A model generated the notes under the pieces. The model made no database searches and was not told where the DNA came from. It was given only the letters and a program-made list of their open reading frames with translations. From NCBI GenBank assembly GCA_020247545.1, contig JADCIX010000008.1:18863-82862 (forward strand): a stretch of DNA of 64,000 bases, written 5' to 3'. A program made the translations under genes and the position numbers. Shown piece after piece: positions 44,429 to 54,821 of this stretch. This DNA comes from Rhodocyclaceae bacterium (GTDB lineage Bacteria > Pseudomonadota > Gammaproteobacteria > Burkholderiales > Usitatibacteraceae). Position 1 is the stretch's first letter; each line of letters starts with the position of its first letter.

Positions 44429-44997
44429 CGCGGTTGACCGACGCGTTCGCACTCGCCAAACAGATCGATGCGATCTTGCCGCAGACGCAATGCACCAAGT
44501 GCGGCTACCAGGGCTGTATGCCCTATGCCGAGGCGATTGCCGCCAACGAGGCACCGATCAACCGCTGCCCGCCCGGGGGCGAGACGGGTATCGCCGCGCT
44601 GGCTGCGCTGCTCGACACGGAAATACTTCCGCTCGACCCGTTGTGTGGCGCTACACAACCGCACCGTGTTGCGATCATCGATGAGGAAACTTGTATCGGC
44701 TGTGCAAAATGCCTAAAGCCCTGCCCGACCGACGCCATCGTTGGCGCAAACAAATACATGCATAGCGTCATGCCACAGTTTTGTACTGCTTGCGAGTTAT
44801 GCATCCCGGCGTGCCCGGTTGATTGCATCACGATGGTTGACGACAAAAATCATCCAGCGATGTTCGATGCCGACACCGCACGGGAACGTTTTAATTTTCA
44901 CAATTTTCGTCTTTCGCGGGATGACGCTGAGCGCAGCGCCCTACTCGCCGCACGCGAGGCGGCTGCTCTGGCACAGATGGGAAACCACCATGGCTGA
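44425..44997 (+). CDS. RnfB-like ferredoxin (electron transport complex protein B type)
   Basis: 190-aa iron-sulfur protein. An N-terminal 4Fe-4S domain is formed by [19 protein letters not shown] and NRCPPGG; two ferredoxin clusters follow, [16 protein letters not shown] and [16 protein letters not shown]. It resembles RnfB/RsxB but lacks the N-terminal membrane helix, and no other rnf genes are nearby, so it is probably a stand-alone soluble ferredoxin. It overlaps pyrD upstream and nth downstream (8 nt). In betaproteobacteria this pairing with nth is common; a role in loading or reducing the Nth cluster is only a guess. Confidence 0.85.
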   Translation: MTRLTDAFALAKQIDAILPQTQCTKCGYQGCMPYAEAIAANEAPINRCPPGGETGIAALAALLDTEILPLDPLCGATQPHRVAIIDEETCIGCAKCLKPCPTDAIVGANKYMHSVMPQFCTACELCIPACPVDCITMVDDKNHPAMFDADTARERFNFHNFRLSRDDAERSALLAAREAAALAQMGNHHG

Positions 44998-45649
44998 AGC
45001 CTACGTCATGAAAGCCGACGCGCGGCAAGAATTCTTTCGCCGCATGCAGGAGATCAATCCGCAGCCAAAGTCAGACTTGCAATACTCAACGCCGTTTGAA
45101 CTTCTCATCGCCGTCATCTTGTCGGCGCAAGCGACTGATAAAAGTGTCAACGTAGCCACCGCAAAGTTGTTTCCGCTAGCAAACACACCAGCCGCGATAC
45201 TTGCGCTCGGTGAAGAGATGCTAAGTGAATACATCAAGACGATCGGCCTCTTCCGCAGCAAAGCCAAGAATGTCATCAAGGCTTGCGAAATCTTGCTTGC
45301 GCAGCATGGCGGCGAGGTGCCATCGTCACGCGAAGCACTCGAAGCCCTACCCGGCGTGGGTAGAAAGACGGCCAACGTGGTACTTAACATCGCCTTTGGT
45401 CAACCGACGATGGCGGTCGATACCCACATCTTTCGTATCAGCAACCGCATGGGCATGGCACCGGGAAAGGATGTTCTGGCGGTAGAAGAAAAATTGCTGA
45501 AGGTTGTGCCCGATCAATTCCGGATGCACGCACATCACTGGTTAATCCTGCATGGTCGCTACACGTGTGTCGCGCGAAAGCCCAAGTGTGGTGCGTGCCC
45601 GGTGTATGACATCTGTGGTTTCAGGAAGAAGGCAGACTATGTCGAATAG
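44990..45649 (+). CDS. nth: Endonuclease III
   Basis: 219-aa DNA glycosylase/AP lyase for oxidised pyrimidines. The helix-hairpin-helix [15 protein letters not shown] carries the catalytic Lys, with the catalytic Asp in [15 protein letters not shown], and the C-terminal [4Fe-4S] loop is C-x6-C-x2-C-x5-C in [17 protein letters not shown]. The ATG at 44990 overlaps the ferredoxin gene. It is complete and of standard length. Confidence 0.96.
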   Translation: MAEAYVMKADARQEFFRRMQEINPQPKSDLQYSTPFELLIAVILSAQATDKSVNVATAKLFPLANTPAAILALGEEMLSEYIKTIGLFRSKAKNVIKACEILLAQHGGEVPSSREALEALPGVGRKTANVVLNIAFGQPTMAVDTHIFRISNRMGMAPGKDVLAVEEKLLKVVPDQFRMHAHHWLILHGRYTCVARKPKCGACPVYDICGFRKKADYVE

Positions 45650-45669
45650 TGATGACGGGGGGCTCGACG

Positions 45670-46092
45670 TTGTTTAACCCGACGCGTGAACAAGTACGTG
45701 ATTTTTTCTTTGAGACGTGGCGGAAATTCAGCAGCCAAGCACCACTGACTGCCTTGCAAGCGATGGCCGTCGAGATCATAAACGAGCATCCCGAATACCA
45801 TGCCCTGCTCTCGCAACGCGATAGGCACGTCGATCGCGACTATCTGCCTGAGAGCGGCGACCTCAACCCGTTTCTGCACATGTCCATGCACCTGTCGATT
45901 CGCGAGCAGGTCTCCATCGACCAACCAGCCGGCGTACGCGCAGAACACCAGCGCCTCGCGATTAGCATGGGCGATGTGAAGGCAGCCGAACACGCCATGA
46001 TGGATTGTCTGGGCGAAATGATTTGGCATGCCCAGCGCAACCGAACGGCACCAGACCCTGGGTTGTATCTGGCTTGTCTCGCTAGGAAGTAA
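45670..46092 (+). CDS. DUF1841 family protein
   Basis: 140-aa cytoplasmic protein with the DUF1841 pattern FNPTREQVRDFFFETWRKF at the N-terminus, then EIINEHPEYHALL and NPFLHMSMHLSIREQVSIDQP. The function is unknown. I placed the start at TTG 45670, which yields the family's usual MFNP start and has a GGGGG site 8 nt before it; ATG 45652 or GTG 45649 would add 6-7 residues and overlap the nth stop. It is probably co-transcribed with nth. Confidence 0.85.
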   Translation: MFNPTREQVRDFFFETWRKFSSQAPLTALQAMAVEIINEHPEYHALLSQRDRHVDRDYLPESGDLNPFLHMSMHLSIREQVSIDQPAGVRAEHQRLAISMGDVKAAEHAMMDCLGEMIWHAQRNRTAPDPGLYLACLARK

Positions 46093-46575
46093 CACCGCTT
46101 AGCCGGTGCATGATGTGCAATGATGCACAAGTCAAACTTGTGTACCCGCTAACGAAGTTACGCACAAGCGTCCAAGCCGCTGTTCGCGAGCGTCTTCTGA
46201 TTTCACGTTTTGATGCGGTGAATCAAGCGAAAGACAACGTGATCCCTTGCCCGAACATTTCACGGGGTGCATTCAAAAGCCGGGAGCAGGCGAACGACAA
46301 TTTGCCTGAATGGCCACGGCATAGCGGGCCGCGGTCGCCAACTGCGTGTGGAATGAGGGCGCGAATTTGTCAACCATGGCAACGCCCGTCCGAAAGCGAA
46401 CCTGCAGCCCGCATCCACGGCGAATGCGGAACGATCTAAATTGGTCTGCCAATCGTACCGAGGCAACTTGCTTCGTCGCAGCGGGCGACACAGCGTGAGA
46501 TATTCAGGCTAGCGGTTCAAACGTCATGGCGAGTCTCCATGAGGCGGGTCAGCTCTGGTAAACTTAGAGAAGTAT
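46093..46575. other. Intergenic region before tRNA-Ser, nothing firmly recognised
   Basis: About 480 bp. A direct/inverted pair around TGCATGATGTGCAATGATGCA (46113-46133) gives small hairpins near the DUF1841 stop. A short minus-strand frame at 46273-46491 has no family resemblance I can name. No promoter consensus for the tRNA was clear. Confidence 0.4.
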
Positions 46576-46666
<91 letters not shown>

Positions 46667-46674
46667 CATGAAAC

Positions 46675-46697
46675 AGCCCCCGTCACGGGCTTTTTTA
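46675..46697 (+). terminator. Intrinsic terminator after tRNA-Ser
   Basis: Stem AGCCC/GGGCT around CCGTCAC followed by TTTTTTA. It lies 8 nt after the tRNA CCA end and before the convergent lptF stop, so it would also halt read-through into lptF antisense. Confidence 0.75.
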
Positions 46698-46716
46698 TTG
46701 GTAGTACTGACGGCGC

Positions 46717-47802
46717 TTAGCTTCGGGCAAACGCCAGCCACCGAAAGCCGAAAAGCTGCTTGGAGAACAAAAACATCAGGATAAGCACCATCCCGATATG
46801 CACTGGTGTTACTCCCAGCCAGCCCGGAATGCTTCCCTGCGCGGTCCAGCCTTGGAAAATTGACAGGGTGTTGTAGTACAAAAAGAACACGATGACGGCG
46901 AAAACGCCATTCCAAGACGTGCCGGATCTGGGGTTTACAAACGACAATGGAATCGCAAGTAGCGACAGTATGACTGCGGCGACCGGGAGCGCTAGCCGCC
47001 AGTGCAGCTCTGCAATGCGATCCGGCGTGGGCTCTTGCACCAGCGTCAAGGTCGGGAGCTGCTTGTTAGACGGGGCCTGCGCCCGCTCTGCTTTGGTCTC
47101 TATCCGCAGCTTTTGGCGCGCAAAATCGACAATCCGGAAATCAAGCGCGCCCGGCGTACCTTCATAACGTCGACCGTTCGAAAGCACTAGAAATTTGTCG
47201 CCGTTGGCGGCAATTTCAGTCTGCCCCTTTGCGGCCACAACGACGCCAAAACGACCATTTTGGTTGTACTGCACGAAGACATTGTTCACCGCCCCCGTAT
47301 CGGCTGCCGTGTTATCGACAAAAAACACCCGGCTTGAATCTCGCGCCTCGATAAAACTTCCCGGCGCAATCCGTGCGACATCATCTTTGTTACGCAACAG
47401 CCGCTCATACTCCGCGCTCGTGCGCAATGCCCAAGGGGTCAGCACCGTGCTGAGAATCGCCGTTACCAAGGCAATCGGTGCGGCGAAAGACAAAACAGGC
47501 TTGACCCATGCCATGATAGAAAGACCGGACGAAAACCAGACCGGCATCTCGCTCTCCCGGTAACTCCTTGATAGCGCCAGCCATACCGAAATGAACAGTG
47601 CCAGCGCCAGCAAGACAGGCAGGTAAGCCAACAGGGCGAAGCCGATCAGGGCAACAACCGCTTCCGGCTCCACCGTACCGGTGGCAGCGCGCCCAAGAAA
47701 GATGATCAGTTGGTGCGTGACGATGATCGCCACCAGTACGCTGATCACACTAAGTCCGATCGAGGTGAATTCCTTGGTAAGGCTGCGTTGGAATATCTGC
47801 AC
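46717..47802 (-). CDS. lptF: LPS export permease LptF
   Basis: 361-aa inner-membrane subunit of the LptB2FG ABC transporter that lifts LPS out of the inner membrane. The N-terminal FQRSLTKEFTSIGLSVISVLVAI begins the first helix; a large periplasmic domain (about 130-260) lies between two groups of three helices, and RLALPVAAVILSLLAIPLSFVNPRSG is the diagnostic third block. It is divergent from pepA with about 200 bp between starts, the conserved proteobacterial arrangement. lptG usually follows lptF, but here lptF is followed by the convergent tRNA; lptG is not seen. Confidence 0.94.
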   Translation of the reverse strand: MQIFQRSLTKEFTSIGLSVISVLVAIIVTHQLIIFLGRAATGTVEPEAVVALIGFALLAYLPVLLALALFISVWLALSRSYRESEMPVWFSSGLSIMAWVKPVLSFAAPIALVTAILSTVLTPWALRTSAEYERLLRNKDDVARIAPGSFIEARDSSRVFFVDNTAADTGAVNNVFVQYNQNGRFGVVVAAKGQTEIAANGDKFLVLSNGRRYEGTPGALDFRIVDFARQKLRIETKAERAQAPSNKQLPTLTLVQEPTPDRIAELHWRLALPVAAVILSLLAIPLSFVNPRSGTSWNGVFAVIVFFLYYNTLSIFQGWTAQGSIPGWLGVTPVHIGMVLILMFLFSKQLFGFRWLAFARS

Positions 47803-48005
47803 TTGGGGCCAGGGAGATGCCAGTTATGTTGTCTTTTGACGGGAGTCGTCTGCACGAGCGATAATTTCAACTCTGCAGCGCCGGTTATTCAGCTTTGGTC
47901 CTCGGTCGCCTTGTCTGTCATTCGGAAGGCAACTTTGACCACGCCATCGCCGTCGATGGTACCTAAATCAGCGCTGCTCCCAATCAAAACTTCTAGGAGA
48001 ATGCA

Positions 48006-49490
48006 GTGGAATTTAGCATAAAGGCGGGAGCCCTCTCAGCAATCAAAACCGATTGTGTCTTGGTTGGCATCTGGGACTCAAAAAAAATCGCCGCTCCTGC
48101 GGCAATAGAATTGGACAAGGCATCCAAGGGCGCGATTTCGGCAGCCGCCAACAATGGCGATATATCCGGCAAGTTGGGATCGACCATGATGTTGCACGGT
48201 ATCGCGGGTATTGCCGCCAAGCGCGTGTTGTTGGTGGGTCTGGGTGCGGAAAAAAGTTACGAAGCGCATGCGTTCTGCAAAGCGATTACCGCCGCTTTTA
48301 AAGCGCTGAAGACCACCGCCGTGACGGATGTTACGTTACCCCTCAGCACCAAACACGCCAAGGACATTGCGCACAAGGCTGAGCAGGCGGTGATTGCCGC
48401 AATCGACGGTGCCTACCGTTACACCGCGACCAAAAAGTCCGATGCTAAGTCAGTCGGCAAGGCGGTGATTTTCCATGTCGATGGCAAGGTCGACGAAAAA
48501 GCCATGAAGGCGGCGATCAAGGCTGGTGAAGCTATCGGTGAAGCCATGCAACTGACCAAGGAATTGGGCAATCTTCCACCCAATATCGCCACCCCAACCT
48601 ACTTGGCCGAGACCGCCAAGAAACTCGCCAAGGACTACAAGTTCAAGCTGACCATCCTCGAGAAAAAGGACATGCAGAAGCTGGGTATGAACACCCTGCT
48701 CGCAGTTTCGCAAGGTTCGGCTGAGCCGCCGAAGTTCATTGTTCTCGAACACCATGGCGGGAAAAAAGGCGACAAGCCGGTGGTGCTGGTTGGCAAGGGC
48801 GTTACCTTTGACACCGGCGGTATTTCGATCAAGTCATCGGCTGAGATGGACGAAATGAAGTACGACATGTGCGGTGCCGGCTCGATGTTGGGTGCCATGA
48901 AGATGGTCGGCATGATGAAGCTGCCATTGAATGTGGTGATGCTAGTGCCGACGGTTGAAAACATGCCAGGCGGCAAAGCGACTCGCCCGGGCGACGTGGT
49001 CAAATCAATGTCCGGCCAAACGGTTGAAATTCTCAACACCGATGCCGAAGGCCGCCTCATCTTGTGTGACGCACTGACCTACGCAGAACGTTTTCAGCCG
49101 GAAGTCGTGGTCGATGCAGCAACATTGACGGGCGCAATGGTGATCTCGCTGGGACATCACATCACAGGCGCATTCGCTAATGACGACGCGCTAGGCTGGG
49201 AGTTGGTGCAAGCCGGCAACGCAGCGCACGACAAGGCTTGGATGTTGCCGATGGGCGCCGAGTACGACGAGATGCTCAAATCAAATTTTGCGGATATCCC
49301 AAACATCAGCGGCGGGCGTGCTGGTGGTGCGATTACCGCTGCGTGTTTCTTGGCGCGCTTCGCTAAATCTTACAAGTGGGCGCACTTGGACATCGCCGGC
49401 ACCGCATGGAAATCAGGCGTGGACAAGGGTGCCACCGGTCGTCCGGTGCCACTGTTGTCGAAGTTCCTGATGAAACGTGCAGGACTGTAG
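48006..49490 (+). CDS. pepA: Leucyl aminopeptidase
   Basis: 494-aa M17 metallopeptidase with two metal ions. The C-terminal catalytic part shows VGKGVTFDTGGISIKSS at about 260-280 and NTDAEGRLILCDAL near 340, which hold metal ligands and catalytic residues. The N-terminal macro-like domain is normal length. It is cytoplasmic; in E. coli PepA also binds DNA. It is followed by a strong stem-loop and then holC, a conserved order. Confidence 0.96.
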   Translation: MEFSIKAGALSAIKTDCVLVGIWDSKKIAAPAAIELDKASKGAISAAANNGDISGKLGSTMMLHGIAGIAAKRVLLVGLGAEKSYEAHAFCKAITAAFKALKTTAVTDVTLPLSTKHAKDIAHKAEQAVIAAIDGAYRYTATKKSDAKSVGKAVIFHVDGKVDEKAMKAAIKAGEAIGEAMQLTKELGNLPPNIATPTYLAETAKKLAKDYKFKLTILEKKDMQKLGMNTLLAVSQGSAEPPKFIVLEHHGGKKGDKPVVLVGKGVTFDTGGISIKSSAEMDEMKYDMCGAGSMLGAMKMVGMMKLPLNVVMLVPTVENMPGGKATRPGDVVKSMSGQTVEILNTDAEGRLILCDALTYAERFQPEVVVDAATLTGAMVISLGHHITGAFANDDALGWELVQAGNAAHDKAWMLPMGAEYDEMLKSNFADIPNISGGRAGGAITAACFLARFAKSYKWAHLDIAGTAWKSGVDKGATGRPVPLLSKFLMKRAGL

Positions 49491-49510
49491 TCGGCTAGCG
49501 ATCCAACCCA

Positions 49511-49552
49511 CTGACTGATGAACGCGGGTGAGCAACTCAGCTCATCAGTCAG
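49511..49552. repeat. Perfect 11-bp stem-loop between pepA and holC
   Basis: CTGACTGATGA at 49511-49521 and its exact complement at 49542-49552, with an inner TGAG-CAA-CTCA stem in the loop. There is no T run, so it is not a simple intrinsic terminator; it may stabilise the pepA mRNA end or modulate holC. Confidence 0.6.
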
Positions 49553-49619
49553 CCTTGATGGGGACTGACGCAGCAAAGATGAAATTGGTGATGACAGTAA
49601 TGCAAGCGATAGTGACCAG

Positions 49620-50045
49620 ATGACCGAAGTAAAGTTTTTCTTTAACGTCGATAGCCGCCTCAATTTCGCCTGCAAGTTATCGAAGGCTGCGCTCGATCAG
49701 GGTAAGAAATTAGTCGTCTACGCGCCCGATGAGGCGCTTGCTGCGGAGTTTGACAGGCTGCTGTGGTCTTTCGCCCAGCTTTCATTTGTCCCACACGTAA
49801 GGGCCGATCATGCACTCGCGAAGGCAACACCGATTGTCATTGCCAACGCAACCTCTGCACTACCGCACCATGACGCGATCCTCAATTTGTCCGATGACCC
49901 ACCACCCTACTTCACGCGTTTCGAATACTTGCGCGAGGTGGTATCAATGGATGCTGAAGACCGCGCCAAGGCGCGTGAGCGGCAGAAATTCTACAAGTCG
50001 CGTGGCTTCGAAATCCGGAACCAGGACATGATTCAACGTCGGTAA
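49620..50045 (+). CDS. holC: DNA polymerase III chi subunit
   Basis: 141-aa replisome subunit that links the clamp loader to SSB. The N-terminus TEVKFFFNVDSRLNFACKLSKAAL and the late FTRFEYLREVVSMDAEDRAKARERQKFYKSRG match HolC (DNA pol III chi). The position between pepA and valS is canonical. The ATG at 49620 lies 68 bp after the stem-loop. Confidence 0.93.
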   Translation: MTEVKFFFNVDSRLNFACKLSKAALDQGKKLVVYAPDEALAAEFDRLLWSFAQLSFVPHVRADHALAKATPIVIANATSALPHHDAILNLSDDPPPYFTRFEYLREVVSMDAEDRAKARERQKFYKSRGFEIRNQDMIQRR

Positions 50046-50084
50046 TGTGATCGGCTTACGCCTATTTCGAGATTGAGGAGATAC

Positions 50085-50546
50085 GTGGATAACGACGACC
50101 GCACAAACGTTTTAGCCAGCAAGGTCGACGCGCTGGTCGCGAAGCGAAACATCGGTGCTAACACCAGTGACGTTGCCGATCCGCGCAACATTCCGGTTTT
50201 GACGGATCTTGTTGACGCGCCTGCTTGGCCACCCAAGACTGAGCCAGCACCACAACCGGAAACGCCGCCCTCTGTTCTGGTACCAAACGCAGCGGTCGAT
50301 ACGCGCGTCCTGCCCCTGTTGTCTGGCGACGATATCGCTTTACTGTCACAAGAAATTTTTTCCCGGGTTTCTCAGCGTATTGACGCCGAACTCGCCACCG
50401 CCCTCGAAGCGTGTTTGAACGATCGCCTACAGTCGCAAATTAATGCAGCGGTGACAAGTGCATTGACCGACATGAAACTGAGCATTGCCAATGAAATCGG
50501 TGATGCCATCAACGCGGCGCTCGCAGACCGGCTACGCCAAACTTAA
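50085..50546 (+). CDS. Uncharacterised protein between holC and valS
   Basis: 153-aa protein from a GTG at 50085 with GAGGAG 4 nt before it, a very good ribosome site. The N-terminal half is acidic and proline-rich (PAWPPKTEPAPQPETPPS). The C-terminal half is amphipathic helix (LLSQEIFSRVSQRIDAELAT and following), probably oligomerising. Betaproteobacteria commonly have a protein of this shape here, but its function is unknown. A link with HolC is suggested only by position. Confidence 0.75.
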   Translation: MDNDDRTNVLASKVDALVAKRNIGANTSDVADPRNIPVLTDLVDAPAWPPKTEPAPQPETPPSVLVPNAAVDTRVLPLLSGDDIALLSQEIFSRVSQRIDAELATALEACLNDRLQSQINAAVTSALTDMKLSIANEIGDAINAALADRLRQT

Positions 50547-50617
50547 AGCAACTTACCAACACCAACGATTAATCCCCGCCCACCTTGAAACACGCTTGTG
50601 GGTAGCCAAAGCCCACA

Positions 50618-53506
50618 ATGACCGACGCTCCAAACATCAATCCCCAAAGCGCATCCACCGCGGCCAGCGACCTTGCCAAGTCATTCGACCCGAAGGCCAT
50701 CGAAGCCTGTTGGTACCCGGTTTGGGAAAGCAGCGGCTACTTCCGGCACAAGCCGAACGCCGAAGGCGCAAGCTACTCCATCCAACTACCGCCGCCCAAC
50801 GTCACGGGGACCTTGCACATGGGGCACGCGTTCCAGCAAACGCTGATGGATTCACTCGTTCGTTATCACCGTATGCTCGGCCACAACACTAATTGGATCG
50901 TCGGAACCGACCACGCTGGCATCGCCACGCAGATCGTTGTCGAACGTCAGTTGCAAGCGGAAGGCAAAACGCGTCACGAGTTGGGTCGCGAAAAGTTTCT
51001 TGATCGTGTGTGGGATTGGAAACACGAATCCGGCTCGACCATCACCCGCCAGATGCGCCGACTCGGCGACTCGGCCAACTGGGAATACGCCGATACCGAA
51101 GGAGACCAAGCGGGTTACTTCACGATGGACGAAAAAATGTCCGCGGCCGTGGTTGAGGTGTTTGTCAAACTTCACGAACAAGGGCTCATTTATCGCGGCA
51201 AACGACTCGTCAGCTGGGACCCGGTGCTCGGCACGGCGGTGTCGGATCTGGAAGTGATCAACCAAGAAGAAGACGGCAAGATTTGGGAGATTCATTACCC
51301 ATTTGCTGATGGCGATATCAATGGCGTGACTGGGTTGACCGTAGCCACCACACGCCCGGAAACGATGCTCGGCGACGTGGCGGTGGCAGTGCACCCAGAC
51401 GACGAGCGATACCAAGCATTTGTGGGCAAGCAACTTAAGCTACCGCTTTGTGAGCGATTGATTCCGATCATCGCCGACGCCTATGTCGACAAGGCTTTCG
51501 GCACCGGCTGTGTGAAGATCACGCCGGCGCACGACGTAAACGATTTTCAAATCGGGCTGCGGCATAAGCTTGAGTCCATCAGCATTCTGACGCTGGAAGC
51601 CAAGATTAGCGATGCCGCACCACACGCCTACCGTGGACTCGATCGTTTTGAAGCCCGTAAACACGTACTCAAAGATCTTGAGAGCATCGGCGCGTTGGTC
51701 TCAGAGAAAAAACACAAACTCAACGTGCCACGCTCTGATCGTACCAACACCATCATCGAGCCAATGTTGACTGACCAGTGGTTTGTGAAGATGGACGGCC
51801 TGGCTAAACGCGGCCTCGATGCCGTCGCATCAGGTGCAGTGAAGTTCTATCCCGATCATTGGTCGGCGACGTACAACCACTGGTTAACCAACATCCAAGA
51901 CTGGTGTATTTCGCGCCAACTGTGGTGGGGGCATCAAATCCCCGCTTGGTATGACGATGCCGGAAACGTCTACGTGGCACGCAACGAGGCCGATGCAATT
52001 GCCCAGTCCGGCGGCAAATCAGTCAAGCGCGACGCCGACGTGCTCGACACCTGGTTCTCCTCTGCTCTCGTGCCCTTCACCACCCTCGGCTGGCCGAACA
52101 ACGATAGCAAGACACAGGCCGACTTGAAGGCATTCCTACCCTCTTCCGTGTTGGTCACCGGCAACGACATCATTTTCTTCTGGGTCGCCAGAATGATCAT
52201 GATGACGCTGCACTTCACCGACAAAGTTCCTTTCAAGGACGTCTACATCAACGCCATGGTGCGTGACGCCGAAGGCAACAAGATGTCGAAGTCGAAGGGC
52301 AACACACTCGACCCGCTCGACCTGATTGACGGCATTGACGTTGACGCGCTGCTGGAAAAATCCACCAAGGGCTTGATGCTCGAAGCGCACAAAGAAAAAG
52401 CGGCGAAGTACATCAAGAAAAACTTCCCGAAAGGCATCCCCGCGTACGGCACCGACGCGCTGCGCTTCACCTTTACCTCACTTGCCCCGTTGTCGCTCAC
52501 ACTAAATTTTGATTTGAGCCGCTGCGAGGGTTATCGCAATTTCTGCAACAAGCTGTGGAACGCGACACGTTTTGTGCTGATGAATGTTGAGAACAAAGAC
52601 GTCGGACTGGATGAATCGCTACCTGTTTCATTGTCACAAGCCGACAAGTGGATCATCAGTCAGTTGCAACGCGCGGAAGCAGATGTGGCGAAAGGCTTCG
52701 CCGAATACCGCTTTGATAACGTCTCCAGCACTATCTACAAATTCGTCTGGGACGAGTATTGCGACTGGTACCTGGAACTGGCGAAAGTGCAATTGCATGA
52801 AGGACAACTGCGTGGCAATCACGCCGAACAGCGCGGGACACGCCGTACCCTGATCCGTGTTCTCGAAACGACACTGCGCCTCGCCCACCCGATCATTCCG
52901 TTCATTACGGAAGAGTTGTGGCAAAAGATTGCCCCACTTGCCGGCAAGACCGGCAAGACCATCATGCTGGCACCCTATCCGATTTCGCAACCCGAGAAGA
53001 TCGACCCAGCCGCTGAAGGCTTCATCAATCAGCTAAAAGAAATCACCAACGCCACTCGGAATTTGCGCAGCGAAATGCAACTCTCGCCTGCCGAGAAGGT
53101 ACCAGCCTTCATCGCGGCGGATGTTGCAGATAAATCGGCAAACCCAAGCAAAGACGGGCATCTCCAAGCATTTTTGCCTTACATCCAAGCATTGGCGCGC
53201 CTCTCCGAAATCAACCTCGTTGCCCAACTGCCGGACGGTGATGCTCTAGTTGCGTCCCCCGTTGCCGCTGCGGGCAGCGCGCGCGTCATGCTGAAAGTGG
53301 AAATTGATGTTGCCGCAGAGCGGGAGCGACTCAACAAAGAAATCGCCAAACTGAGTGCGGAAATCGGCCGCGCGGAAACAAAACTTGCCAACCCAGCATT
53401 CGCCGATAAAGCGCCACCTGCTGTGGTGGCGCAAGAGCGTGAACGTTTGGCCGGCTTTAAACAAAAACTCACCACCATGCAAAGCCAACTGACAAAGCTG
53501 GATTGA
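50618..53506 (+). CDS. valS: Valyl-tRNA synthetase
   Basis: 962-aa class I aminoacyl-tRNA synthetase. The HIGH-type motif is [15 protein letters not shown] at about 51-65 and KMSKS is in [11 protein letters not shown] near 550. The editing domain ([20 protein letters not shown]) and the C-terminal coiled-coil tRNA-binding arm ([20 protein letters not shown]) are complete. The stop overlaps the next ATG by one base. Confidence 0.97.
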   Translation: MTDAPNINPQSASTAASDLAKSFDPKAIEACWYPVWESSGYFRHKPNAEGASYSIQLPPPNVTGTLHMGHAFQQTLMDSLVRYHRMLGHNTNWIVGTDHAGIATQIVVERQLQAEGKTRHELGREKFLDRVWDWKHESGSTITRQMRRLGDSANWEYADTEGDQAGYFTMDEKMSAAVVEVFVKLHEQGLIYRGKRLVSWDPVLGTAVSDLEVINQEEDGKIWEIHYPFADGDINGVTGLTVATTRPETMLGDVAVAVHPDDERYQAFVGKQLKLPLCERLIPIIADAYVDKAFGTGCVKITPAHDVNDFQIGLRHKLESISILTLEAKISDAAPHAYRGLDRFEARKHVLKDLESIGALVSEKKHKLNVPRSDRTNTIIEPMLTDQWFVKMDGLAKRGLDAVASGAVKFYPDHWSATYNHWLTNIQDWCISRQLWWGHQIPAWYDDAGNVYVARNEADAIAQSGGKSVKRDADVLDTWFSSALVPFTTLGWPNNDSKTQADLKAFLPSSVLVTGNDIIFFWVARMIMMTLHFTDKVPFKDVYINAMVRDAEGNKMSKSKGNTLDPLDLIDGIDVDALLEKSTKGLMLEAHKEKAAKYIKKNFPKGIPAYGTDALRFTFTSLAPLSLTLNFDLSRCEGYRNFCNKLWNATRFVLMNVENKDVGLDESLPVSLSQADKWIISQLQRAEADVAKGFAEYRFDNVSSTIYKFVWDEYCDWYLELAKVQLHEGQLRGNHAEQRGTRRTLIRVLETTLRLAHPIIPFITEELWQKIAPLAGKTGKTIMLAPYPISQPEKIDPAAEGFINQLKEITNATRNLRSEMQLSPAEKVPAFIAADVADKSANPSKDGHLQAFLPYIQALARLSEINLVAQLPDGDALVASPVAAAGSARVMLKVEIDVAAERERLNKEIAKLSAEIGRAETKLANPAFADKAPPAVVAQERERLAGFKQKLTTMQSQLTKLD

Positions 53507-54819
53507 TGTCCCTGCCATATGCCCTAAGAGCATTACGTTCGAGCAATTTTCGTCGGTACTATTTCGGCCAAACGATTTCCCAGCTCGGCTCGTGGATGCA
53601 ATCGGTGGCGATCATGTGGCTGGCCTATCGCCTGACAAACTCCACCACCGCGACCGGTACGATCGGTTTCTTGGCGCTGATTCCATTCCTGTTTGTCACC
53701 CCCATCGCCGGCGCACTGTCCGACCGGGTGAGCCGCCGAAAATTGCTGATGGTCGTGCAGACCATTTTCTTCTTCCACGCGGCCACACTCGCCGTGATGA
53801 CGTACACCGGGCATATGACGGTCAACATCCTCGGTATGTTTGCTTTCATCGGCGGTACGCTGAGCGCGCTCGAAGTCACCACCCGCCATTCGTTTTTTGT
53901 CCAGCTTGTCGAGGACCGCACCGATCTGCCGAATGCCATCGCGCTGAATTCTGCAAACATCAACGCCACACGTTTGATCGGCCCGGCCATCGGCGGGCTG
54001 CTGATCGCAGCAGTCGGTGAGGCGGCATGTTTCGGCATCAATGCGGTGTCGTACCTTGCGGTGGTGTATCAACTTTCACGCATCAAGCCTAATGCAAGCG
54101 GGCGAATCTCAACCGGACAATCACTCGCGCGCGACTTGATCGAAGGCTGGCGCATCGCCTTGACCAGCCCGATCATTCTGCCGCTGGTGTTGATCGTCGG
54201 CTTAGTCAGTTTTGCGATCAACCCGTACTCGATTCTGATGCCCGCAATCGCCGTCGAGACCTTTGGCAAAGGTGCGGAGTTGCACGGCATTTTTGTCAGT
54301 GCGGTTGGAATTGGTGCACTAACCGGCGCGATCTTGTTAGCCCGGCGCGAAAACGTGCGTGGGCTGTCGCGTTGGGTTGCAATTACCGCGAGCATCGCTG
54401 CGGCCGGCGCAGTTTTATTTTCCGTATTCGCGAGTATGCAAAACACGACGATGTCGATTATCGGCATGGCCTTGGTTGGCATGGGGCTGATGGGCACCTC
54501 GGCAACCGTCAACACGATTATCCAAACCGTTGTCGACGACGACAAGCGCGGTCGCGTGGTGTCCGTCTATTCCACTTTTTTTGCCGGCGGCGCACCATTG
54601 GGCCATGTATTCGCGGGTTGGACCGCTGCACAGTTTGGTGCGCCGTTAGCCTACATGATGCTCGGCATCATTTGTGCGATTGGTGCCGCCGCTTTCGCGT
54701 TTAACCTGCCGAATCTCAAACGGCATTTGCGTGCCGCCTATCTCGATCGTGGCATCATTCCCCCTGCGCCTGCGAGTGCCGCGACGCTGACGGCAAGTGA
54801 GTCTCCACAGGAAAAGTAA
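53506..54819 (+). CDS. MFS transporter (enterobactin-exporter-like, MFS_3 family)
   Basis: 437-aa inner-membrane protein with 12 predicted helices. The start LRALRSSNFRRYYFGQTISQLGSWMQSVAIMW and the loop SDRVSRRKLLMVVQ are typical of the MFS_3/DHA3 group. Substrates of this group vary (siderophores, drugs) and cannot be told here. The ATG at 53506 overlaps the valS stop. It is 2 bp before the enoyl-CoA hydratase gene, so co-transcribed. Confidence 0.88.
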   Translation: MSLPYALRALRSSNFRRYYFGQTISQLGSWMQSVAIMWLAYRLTNSTTATGTIGFLALIPFLFVTPIAGALSDRVSRRKLLMVVQTIFFFHAATLAVMTYTGHMTVNILGMFAFIGGTLSALEVTTRHSFFVQLVEDRTDLPNAIALNSANINATRLIGPAIGGLLIAAVGEAACFGINAVSYLAVVYQLSRIKPNASGRISTGQSLARDLIEGWRIALTSPIILPLVLIVGLVSFAINPYSILMPAIAVETFGKGAELHGIFVSAVGIGALTGAILLARRENVRGLSRWVAITASIAAAGAVLFSVFASMQNTTMSIIGMALVGMGLMGTSATVNTIIQTVVDDDKRGRVVSVYSTFFAGGAPLGHVFAGWTAAQFGAPLAYMMLGIICAIGAAAFAFNLPNLKRHLRAAYLDRGIIPPAPASAATLTASESPQEK

Positions 54820-54821
54820 CG

